DNA from: HGM13006 sp963649625
GTDB taxonomy: Bacteria > Bacillota > Clostridia > Oscillospirales > Oscillospiraceae
Length of the DNA: 19,234 nt
NCBI GenBank assembly: GCA_963649625.1
Contig: CAVJIP010000175.1
Location: forward strand, 1-19,234
Reading direction: 5' to 3'
The position numbers and the translations under genes are program-made. Positions 14,730 through 19,234 of the stretch are shown piece after piece. How positions within the stretch are numbered: position 1 is the first letter of the stretch; each line of letters opens with the position of its first letter. Under the pieces are notes generated by a model. That model was given only the letters and a program-made list of their open reading frames with translations, was not told the origin of the DNA and did not search any database.

Positions 14730-16019
14730 TTAAAATTTCAGCTCACTGTCAGCGGTCAAGCCGTCCTTTTCCAGCATACGCTCCATAACCTTCAGGTCAG
14801 CGGAGATGTCCAGCACATCATCGGCAAAGAGCTTGTCCAACTGGGCTTCATAGCCGTCCACCAGCTTGTCCATCATGCCCTCGATTTTACCCTTGGCCTC
14901 CGCAATATTCTCCCCCTCCACCCCCTGGGCCTCCAGCTTGGAATAGCTCTCCAGGATTTTCAGGGTCTGGGGCAGATAGTAGTTCATAAAGCGCCGCAGC
15001 TCTCCGGCCTTTTCCGGCCTCTCCTGCGCCAGCTCAAGTATCTTCGCCGTAAGCTCCTCGATCCGGTCTATTTTATCGGACAGCTCCGGATTGGCAATGG
15101 CCTCGTTTACCTGGCGGATATGCCGCAGGGTGGCCTTGGCCGTGTCCTCCCCCTCCTGCAGGGGCTCCGGCTGAGGCTCCGGCTCCTCCTCCAGAGGGCC
15201 GCCCAGAATCAGGGCCCGGCGGGCCGCATCCACATAGCCCTCCGCCCAGAAGCCCCGCTCCAGCATCTCCTCCAGCTCCTTCTCCACGTTTCGTTCGCTG
15301 GTGCCCATGGCCTTGGCCAGGGAGGCCAGAGAAACCGTGGTTCGGCTCCCGATCATGGACAGATACCGCTCAAACCGGCGGAGCTTTCGTTTCCGGCTCT
15401 CCCCTGCCCCGATCAGGGCCACGCCCACCAGGCACAGGGCCAGCAGGGGCATAGTCTCCCCCACAAGCCAGCCCCAGCTATAGAAGTACCGAATCTCATC
15501 CACCAGCTGGATCAGAAAGGCAAAACCAAAGACCCCCGCTATGAGACCGCCGGCCACCCGGAAGGCCCTCACATGGCCCAGCCCATAGGCCGCACCGGGC
15601 TCCTGCCGTTTTTTCCTGGCGGCAGGCTGACGGCTCTTGGCCTGGGCCGCCCGGGCTTTTTCGATCTCCTCCTGCCGCCGCCGGGCCTCCTCCGGGGTGG
15701 CATAATTGGTGCCTCTGCGCTCCTTGTTCACCTGGGTATAGACCTCCTTTGCTTTATGCCGGGCTGCGCTTGCCGCCCGGAGAAGCTCCCGCTCCACCCT
15801 CTGGCTGCCGGGCCATTTCCCCGCCAGGTGTAAAAACAGCAAAACCAGTCCCACCGGCCAGAACGCCACAAAGCCCAGCACAATCAAAATCCAGTGCCAG
15901 CCCTCGTCGCCCCTTTTTCCGCCGGAGGAGTCGCCGGGATTTTCTTCCTCCTCCTCCACAAAGACGGCATTGCCCTCCTGGTCAAACTCCCAGCGGCCCT
16001 TGCGCTTATTGTTCTTCAC
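14730..16019 (-). CDS. XpaC-like membrane protein with winged-helix-like middle domain
   Basis: Membrane protein of 429 residues. The C-terminal part (about 297-429) resembles the XpaC/5-bromo-4-chloroindolyl phosphate hydrolysis family: RQVNEAI, LSDKIDRIEELT, then RRFMNYYLPQTLKILE and an AQGVEGENI segment. Helices are about 42-67, 153-172 and 184-206. Between helix 1 and 2 is a charged, coiled-coil-like stretch (about 75-140). Residues 212-272 (RFERYLSMIG, VSLASLAKAMG, then RNVEKELEEMLERGF) look like a winged-helix or PCI-type module. A Pro/Glu hinge at 275-288 joins this to the XpaC part. It starts at a GTG whose bases overlap the epimerase stop (GTGA), with GGAGGAG upstream. The family is often seen beside TelA-type genes; none is here. 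Function uncertain. Confidence 0.8.
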   Translation of the reverse strand: MKNNKRKGRWEFDQEGNAVFVEEEEENPGDSSGGKRGDEGWHWILIVLGFVAFWPVGLVLLFLHLAGKWPGSQRVERELLRAASAARHKAKEVYTQVNKERRGTNYATPEEARRRQEEIEKARAAQAKSRQPAARKKRQEPGAAYGLGHVRAFRVAGGLIAGVFGFAFLIQLVDEIRYFYSWGWLVGETMPLLALCLVGVALIGAGESRKRKLRRFERYLSMIGSRTTVSLASLAKAMGTSERNVEKELEEMLERGFWAEGYVDAARRALILGGPLEEEPEPQPEPLQEGEDTAKATLRHIRQVNEAIANPELSDKIDRIEELTAKILELAQERPEKAGELRRFMNYYLPQTLKILESYSKLEAQGVEGENIAEAKGKIEGMMDKLVDGYEAQLDKLFADDVLDISADLKVMERMLEKDGLTADSELKF

Positions 16020-17125
16020 GGCTGCTCCTCCAATTCCCGCTCCAGCACATCTGCAATGCGCCGGGAGGCGTAGCCGTCTCCGTAGGGATTGGACGCCTCG
16101 GCCATGGCGGCATAGGCTCCCGAATCCTCCAGCAGCAGCCGGAAACTCTCATAAATCATGGCCTCGTCCGTTCCCACCAGCTTCAGGGTCCCGGCCTCCA
16201 CCCCCTCGGGGCGCTCCGTGGTGTCCCGCATCACCAGCACGGGCTTGCCCAGGGAGGGGGCCTCCTCCTGGATGCCGCCGGAATCCGTCAGAATCAAATA
16301 GCACCTGGCCATAAAGTTGTGAAAATCCAGCACATCCAGTGGCTCGATCAGATGGATTCTCGGCTCCCCGGACAGCTCCCTGGCGGCAATCTCCCGGACG
16401 GCAGGATTCATGTGGATGGGAAATACCACCTTGGTGTCCGGGTGCTCCCGGCAGACCCGGCGAATGGCCCGGAACATCCGTTCCATAGGCTCCCCCAGGT
16501 TTTCCCGGCGGTGAACCTCCACCAAAATCAGCCTGCTGTCCTTGGCCCACTCCAGCTCCGGGTGGGTGTAGTCCTGCCGAACCGTGGTGCGCAGGGCGTC
16601 AATGCCGGTGTTGCCGGTGACATAGATTTTGCCGTCGTCCCGCTGCTCCCGGAGCAGATTCCTCCGGGCCGTCTCCGTGGGGGCAAAGTTAAACCGGCTG
16701 AGAATGCTCACCGCCTGACGGTTGAACTCCTCCGGGTAGGGGCTATAAATGTCATAGGTGCGCAGTCCCGCCTCCACATGGCCCACGGGAATCTGCATAT
16801 AATAGCAGGCCAGGGCCGTAAAGAAGGTGGTGGAGGTGTCTCCATGCACCAGAACCACCTGGGGCCGCTCCCTTTCCAGCACCGGCTTGATGCCCTCCAA
16901 TATCCCGGTTCCCACATCAAAGAGGGTCTGCCGGTCCTTCATAATGTCCAGGTCATATTCCGGCTTCACCCCGAAAGTCTCCAGCACCATATCCAGCATC
17001 TGCCGGTGCTGCCCCGTGACGCAGACCACCGTCTGGAGGTCCGGCCGGGTATGAAGCTCCTTCACCAGGGGACACATCTTAATGGCCTCCGGCCTGGTGC
17101 CGAAAACCAGCATCACCTTTTTCAA
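16016..17125 (-). CDS. wecB: UDP-N-acetylglucosamine 2-epimerase (non-hydrolysing)
   Basis: Cytoplasmic enzyme interconverting UDP-GlcNAc and UDP-ManNAc, the precursor step for ManNAc-containing wall polymers such as teichoic-acid linkage units. In the 369-residue reading the family blocks are VFGTRPEAIKM (7-17), VTGQHRQM, HGDTST (94-99, D96), HVEAGLRT (116-123), PEEFNR (131-136), VHRREN (204-209) and TDSGGIQEEAP. No ATG fits the start: TTG at 17125 gives MKKVMLVFG and is 9 bases after AAGGTGG. A GTG at 17131 is the alternative. Both lie just downstream of a good promoter. It heads the operon with the XpaC-like gene and xpt. The name mnaA is used in other Firmicutes. Confidence 0.92.
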   Translation of the reverse strand: MKKVMLVFGTRPEAIKMCPLVKELHTRPDLQTVVCVTGQHRQMLDMVLETFGVKPEYDLDIMKDRQTLFDVGTGILEGIKPVLERERPQVVLVHGDTSTTFFTALACYYMQIPVGHVEAGLRTYDIYSPYPEEFNRQAVSILSRFNFAPTETARRNLLREQRDDGKIYVTGNTGIDALRTTVRQDYTHPELEWAKDSRLILVEVHRRENLGEPMERMFRAIRRVCREHPDTKVVFPIHMNPAVREIAARELSGEPRIHLIEPLDVLDFHNFMARCYLILTDSGGIQEEAPSLGKPVLVMRDTTERPEGVEAGTLKLVGTDEAMIYESFRLLLEDSGAYAAMAEASNPYGDGYASRRIADVLERELEEQP

Positions 17126-17159
17126 GGCCACATCCCACCTTCCAAAATTCTGTGGGTAT

Positions 17160-17188
17160 ATTCTACACATTTTCTTGAATACAGTCAA
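17160..17188 (-). promoter_or_regulatory. sigma-A promoter of the epimerase-XpaC-xpt operon
   Basis: Minus strand TTGACT (17188-17183), 17 bp, TAGAAT (17165-17160). The short leader of about 25 bases to the start leaves no room for a riboswitch. Confidence 0.75.
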
Positions 17189-17321
17189 CCAGAATCCGCT
17201 TTCGCCGGAAAAGCCCAGGGAAAATATCCTTTTTTTGTAAGTCCTCCGGGTTTTTTATGACATAGTGCATAAATTCATTGGCGGTTCCGGGCAATTTTTT
17301 TGAAAAAAACGAAATATCAGC

Positions 17322-17350
17322 TTGAAAAAGCCCTTCACCTGTGCTAAACT
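17322..17350 (+). promoter_or_regulatory. extended -10 promoter for the unknown membrane protein
   Basis: TTGAAA (17322-17327), 17 bp, TAAACT (17345-17350) preceded by TGC. This is one of the best promoters in the window. The 130 bases between it and the divergent epimerase promoter are AT-rich with poly-T/poly-A tracts and no gene. Confidence 0.72.
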
Positions 17351-17410
17351 TTAAGCATTGGATGGCACGAAACAAACCTTGGCAAAAAACTATGACTTGG
17401 AGGGTTCCGT

Positions 17411-18148
17411 ATGTTAGACATGAATAACCTGCGGAAGGAAAAACACGAGGGTCTTTGCAAAATCCTTGACTATATCCTCGTGGGACTTCTTGCGGTGTTC
17501 TTCATTCTCTCTTTGTTTCCCTACTACTCTGTGGAGGAGGGTGACCTGGTGTCGTCCCGCGGTTACGGGGATGGGACCAATGTAGAGAAAACCGTAGAGG
17601 CGGAAGAGGCCGATTCCTGGTCTCTGCTGGGCTACTGTGGTTTCCCCTACAACCATACCTCTGTAGAGGGATGGCAGGCCGATATGTACAAAGAGAACAA
17701 GAGTACCATTAAGGAAAATGAGGAGAACGGCTACGACGGCTTCTGGAAAGAGCTGGGCGGCAAGCTGGGCATCCAGCAGACCAACGATAAGGGCGAAAAG
17801 AACCCCTATCAGGATCTGGCGGTTCCCGGCATCACCACCAAGACGGTTTCCATCAAGCAGGTGGGTGCGATCCTGTTCCTGGATGTGTTCGCTCTGATCG
17901 GTATCGCAATTCTGCTCCTGAAGAAGGGTACTGGCCGTGCCGTCTATAATGTCCTGTGGGGCATTATTGGGATCTTGGCATTCCAGTTCAACTATCTTCT
18001 CAACATGGGCAACAATGCCCTTCGCCCGGTGATGATGGCTCTGACCGTCATTGTCCTGGTGGTTGCTCTGATCGATGCGGTGTTCTACATCATCGACGGT
18101 CGTTCCAGAGCCGCTTACCTGAAGTCCGTCAGCGCTGCCTACGCTTGA
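17411..18148 (+). CDS. unrecognised four-helix membrane protein
   Basis: A 245-residue protein that I cannot place in a family. Predicted helices are about 19-38, 148-170, 178-196 and 205-228. Between helix 1 and 2 is a 109-residue polar, acidic segment rich in Glu, Gly, Tyr and Trp (for example YGDGTNVEKTVE, ENEENGYDGFWKELGG), which would face outside if the short basic N-terminus is inside. It holds one cysteine (C76), and helix 1 begins just after C16. The start at 17411 has GGAGGG seven bases upstream. A strong promoter and strong terminator enclose it as a single gene, so it is probably well expressed. Codon use is less GC-biased than its neighbours, with many A/T third positions. The real role is unknown. 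Confidence 0.85.
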   Translation: MLDMNNLRKEKHEGLCKILDYILVGLLAVFFILSLFPYYSVEEGDLVSSRGYGDGTNVEKTVEAEEADSWSLLGYCGFPYNHTSVEGWQADMYKENKSTIKENEENGYDGFWKELGGKLGIQQTNDKGEKNPYQDLAVPGITTKTVSIKQVGAILFLDVFALIGIAILLLKKGTGRAVYNVLWGIIGILAFQFNYLLNMGNNALRPVMMALTVIVLVVALIDAVFYIIDGRSRAAYLKSVSAAYA

Positions 18149-18170
18149 TGGGCCCCTGGCTCAAGCTCAA

Positions 18171-18204
18171 AATCCCCGCACCTTGCCTGGTGCGGGAATT
18201 TTTT
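18171..18204 (+). terminator. intrinsic terminator after the membrane protein gene
   Basis: CCCGCACC (18175-18182) and GGTGCGGG (18189-18196) form a perfect stem with a 6-base loop, extended by AAT/ATT, followed by T6. Confidence 0.92.
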
Positions 18205-18222
18205 GTCTCTCCCGGTTTGTAC

Positions 18223-18255
18223 CCCTCCCCCTCCGGGCATACTTTTGAGGGAGGG
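18223..18255 (+). promoter_or_regulatory. hairpin covering the ribosome site of the CBS gene
   Basis: A C-rich arm (18223-18233) can pair with GAGGGAGGG (18247-18255) with one bulged C. The right arm is the ribosome site for the ATG at 18262. A weak promoter-like TTTGTA-N16-CATACT (18216-18243) overlaps it; if that is the true promoter the hairpin would not be in the mRNA. Confidence 0.45.
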
Positions 18256-18261
18256 ATGCTT

Positions 18262-18684
18262 ATGGAAATCGCACAGCTGATGACCCGCCGGGTGGTGGCA
18301 CTGGAACCTGGGGAAACTGCCGACACCGCCGCCCGACTTCTGAGCCGGAGCAACATCGGTGCCGCCCCTGTGGTAGACCGCCGTGGCCGGGTGGTGGGGA
18401 TCCTCACCGACCGGGATCTGGTGGTTCGGTGTATGGCGGCGGCGCTGAACCCCCGGCAGGTGCCGGTGTCCCGGATTATGACCGCCGGGCCCCAGCTGGC
18501 TCAGGCCCAGGAGGCGGTGGAGGCCGTCACCGCCCGCATGGCCCGGCATCAGGTGCGCCGAATGCCCGTTGTCCGGGACGGTGCCCTGGTTGGCATGGTC
18601 TCCCTGGGAGATTTGGCCCGGCAGAACGCCCCGGGGGCTGTTCAGGCCCTGGCGGCCATTAGTCGGAATGTGAGCCATAGGTAG
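18262..18684 (+). CDS. tandem CBS-domain protein
   Basis: Small cytoplasmic protein of 140 residues consisting of one CBS pair. CBS1 is about 5-60 (LMTRRVVALEPGETADTAA, then PVVDRRGRVVGILTDRDLV) and CBS2 about 70-125 (ISRIMTAG-like VSRIMTAG, then MPVVRDGALVGMVSLGDLA). Such pairs bind adenosyl ligands (AMP, ATP, SAM) and usually sense energy state. I chose the ATG at 18262 because GGGAGGG ends six bases before it; an ATG at 18256 touches that site. No enzymatic or membrane domain is attached. It follows the terminator of the membrane protein gene. Confidence 0.9.
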   Translation: MEIAQLMTRRVVALEPGETADTAARLLSRSNIGAAPVVDRRGRVVGILTDRDLVVRCMAAALNPRQVPVSRIMTAGPQLAQAQEAVEAVTARMARHQVRRMPVVRDGALVGMVSLGDLARQNAPGAVQALAAISRNVSHR

Positions 18685-18704
18685 GGGTTTCCCCGGAGGA
18701 AAAA

Positions 18705-18747
18705 GGGGCCCTGGCGAACCCCAACGAAGTGGCTTTGACGGAGCCCC
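18705..18747 (+). repeat. 31-bp dispersed repeat, copy 1, with imperfect hairpin
   Basis: Bases 18705-18735 match 19176-19206 at 28 of 31 positions, in the same orientation 471 bp apart. The extended unit closes as a hairpin with GGGGC (18705-18709) and GCCCC (18743-18747) at its base. It begins 20 bp after the CBS gene. Confidence 0.75.
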
Positions 18748-18766
18748 ATAAAGAGGCGGGGAAAAA

Positions 18767-18832
18767 GCGGGACAAAAGTGGGACAAAAACGGGACAAAAA
18801 CGGGACAAAAACGGGATGAAAACGGGATGAAA
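18767..18832 (+). repeat. six tandem 11-bp units with phased A-tracts
   Basis: Consecutive 11-bp units at 18767, 18778, 18789, 18800, 18811 and 18822. Units 1-4 have the form (G/A)(C/T)GGGACAAAA; units 5-6 read ACGGGATGAAA. An A-tract recurs about every helical turn, so the DNA should be bent. There is no spacer, so this is not a CRISPR. Confidence 0.88.
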
Positions 18833-18855
18833 TCTACTGTCTCCTGTGCTACACT
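18827..18855 (+). promoter_or_regulatory. candidate promoter at the end of the 11-bp repeats
   Basis: ATGAAA (18827-18832, the last repeat unit), 17 bp, TACACT (18850-18855) with a TGC extension. The -10 resembles TGCTAAACT of the membrane protein gene at 17342-17350. It points into the hairpin-rich, gene-free DNA. Confidence 0.4.
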
Positions 18856-18897
18856 GGTATCATCACCCTTGGAGGGTGTCCTTTTTCCCTCCGGGGG

Positions 18898-18927
18898 CCC
18901 ACCTTTCTGACTGACCAGAAAGGTGGG
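18898..18927. repeat. perfect 11-bp palindrome
   Basis: CCCACCTTTCT (18898-18908) and AGAAAGGTGGG (18917-18927) around an 8-base loop. No T-run follows. Confidence 0.85.
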
Positions 18928-18938
18928 GCAAAGAGTCA

Positions 18939-18958
18939 GCAAAGGGCAAGCCCTTTGC
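18939..18958. repeat. perfect 9-bp palindrome
   Basis: GCAAAGGGC, AA, GCCCTTTGC. The two-base gap is too short for a tight RNA loop, so end pairs would open. It lies 11 bp after the previous palindrome. Confidence 0.85.
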
Positions 18959-19021
18959 AATCCCCACAAACCTGTTCCCCTCTACTCCTATTCCTTTCAC
19001 ACCTGGAGACTTCCTCCCCGA

Positions 19022-19053
19022 GAGCGACAAAAATCCTCCTGGTTTTTGCGCTC
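19022..19053. repeat. 11-bp hairpin with one bulge
   Basis: GAGCG + CAAAAA pairs with TTTTTG + CGCTC, leaving one bulged A (19027) and a 9-base loop TCCTCCTGG that contains an anti-ribosome-site-like CCTCC. Confidence 0.75.
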
Positions 19054-19125
19054 CGCTGATAGTCCTCAGCACTTCTTGTTCTATATCTTGGAGTTTTTAC
19101 AAAGGGGCAAAGCCAAGCCGCCCAG

Positions 19126-19147
19126 CTGGGGAACCATAGCTCCCCAG
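19126..19147. repeat. perfect 7-bp palindrome
   Basis: CTGGGGA (19126-19132) and TCCCCAG (19141-19147) with an 8-base loop. Confidence 0.7.
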
Positions 19148-19175
19148 GCCTTTAGCGAGGACGATGGGTCGTTTT

Positions 19176-19214
19176 GGGGCCCCGGCGAAGCCCAACGAAG
19201 TGGGTTCGCTGGGG
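19176..19214 (+). repeat. 31-bp dispersed repeat, copy 2, with near-perfect hairpin
   Basis: Second copy (19176-19206). Here bases 19180-19194 pair with 19201-19214 around the loop ACGAAG, 14 pairs with one G-T and one bulged G. The loop bases are the same in both copies. Confidence 0.8.
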
Positions 19215-19234
19215 AGAGGAGGAGCAAGGGAGCG

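Larger units (their letters stand above)
18685..19234. other. 550-base gene-free stretch of palindromes and repeats
   Basis: No frame here has both a ribosome site and protein-like composition. It contains two copies of a 31-bp repeat, a six-unit 11-bp tandem repeat, a candidate promoter and at least five clean hairpins, listed separately. It looks like a cluster of dispersed intergenic repeats or a structured RNA locus, and continues past the right edge. Confidence 0.7.

Noticed and set aside
15749..17260. 503-codon open frame on the plus strand
   Set aside because: Antisense to the epimerase and XpaC-like genes, both supported by clear motifs and ribosome sites.
17163..17375. 70-codon minus-strand frame upstream of the epimerase
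   Set aside because: It covers both divergent promoters and has no ribosome site.
18139..18969. 276-codon open frame on the minus strand across the CBS gene and repeats
   Set aside because: It translates the 11-bp repeats into FCPVF-like junk and opposes a well-supported CBS gene.

Overview
The window reads as a chromosomal segment of a GC-rich, low-redundancy Firmicute. Most likely it is a gut Clostridia of the Oscillospiraceae type (Flavonifractor, Lawsonibacter or Oscillibacter-like). This is inferred from GC-rich codons with AT-rich sigma-A promoters, strong AGGAGG ribosome sites, and the gene set (PucR-type regulator, ACT + DUF711 pair, YcgQ-like zinc proteins, XpaC-like protein, LCP ligase). 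No plasmid, phage, transposase, CRISPR, rRNA or tRNA gene was found.

Layout. (1) 1-3094, minus strand: the 5' part of an amino-acid ABC transporter binding lipoprotein with its own promoter and a perfect dyad over that promoter, then a two-gene unit of a PucR/CdaR-type regulator and a DMT permease. (2) 3219-7661, plus: a strong promoter and a tightly packed operon of yfbR-like 5'-deoxynucleotidase, ACT-domain protein, DUF711/UPF0210 protein, CCA-adding enzyme and a CvpA-family membrane protein. (3) 7662-9235, plus: a leader with promoter and terminator-like hairpin, then a MATE transporter. (4) 9264-12906, plus: two consecutive but different COG0523 (G3E) GTPases, followed by a LytR-CpsA-Psr protein with a tyrosine-rich cytoplasmic tail and a terminator. 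The first GTPase carries a 42-residue histidine-rich segment; the second is fused to a YcgQ-like C-terminal domain. (5) 12937-14111: an Rrf2 regulator (minus) with a probable self-operator, and a divergent PaaI-type thioesterase (plus). (6) 14110-17188, minus: an operon of UDP-GlcNAc 2-epimerase, an XpaC-like membrane protein and xanthine phosphoribosyltransferase. (7) 17322-18684, plus: an unrecognised four-helix membrane protein with promoter and terminator, then a CBS-pair protein. (8) 18685-19234: 550 bases with no credible gene, packed with palindromes, a six-copy 11-bp tandem repeat and two copies of a 31-bp repeat.

How the genes work together. Region 2 mixes nucleotide-pool cleaning, tRNA 3'-end synthesis and two proteins of unknown role, so it looks like a growth-linked housekeeping operon. 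Region 4 looks like a metal-supply (probably zinc) pair co-transcribed with a cell-wall polymer ligase. Region 6 joins cell-wall precursor synthesis (UDP-ManNAc) with purine salvage.

The points most worth a second look are the GTPase pair, whose diagnostic motifs are complementary, and the palindrome-rich tail with a candidate promoter placed directly after phased A-tracts. Several leader hairpins are also worth checking: before the MATE gene, at the cca gene, and over the CBS gene's ribosome site. All functional statements come from reading motifs by eye; no database search was possible.
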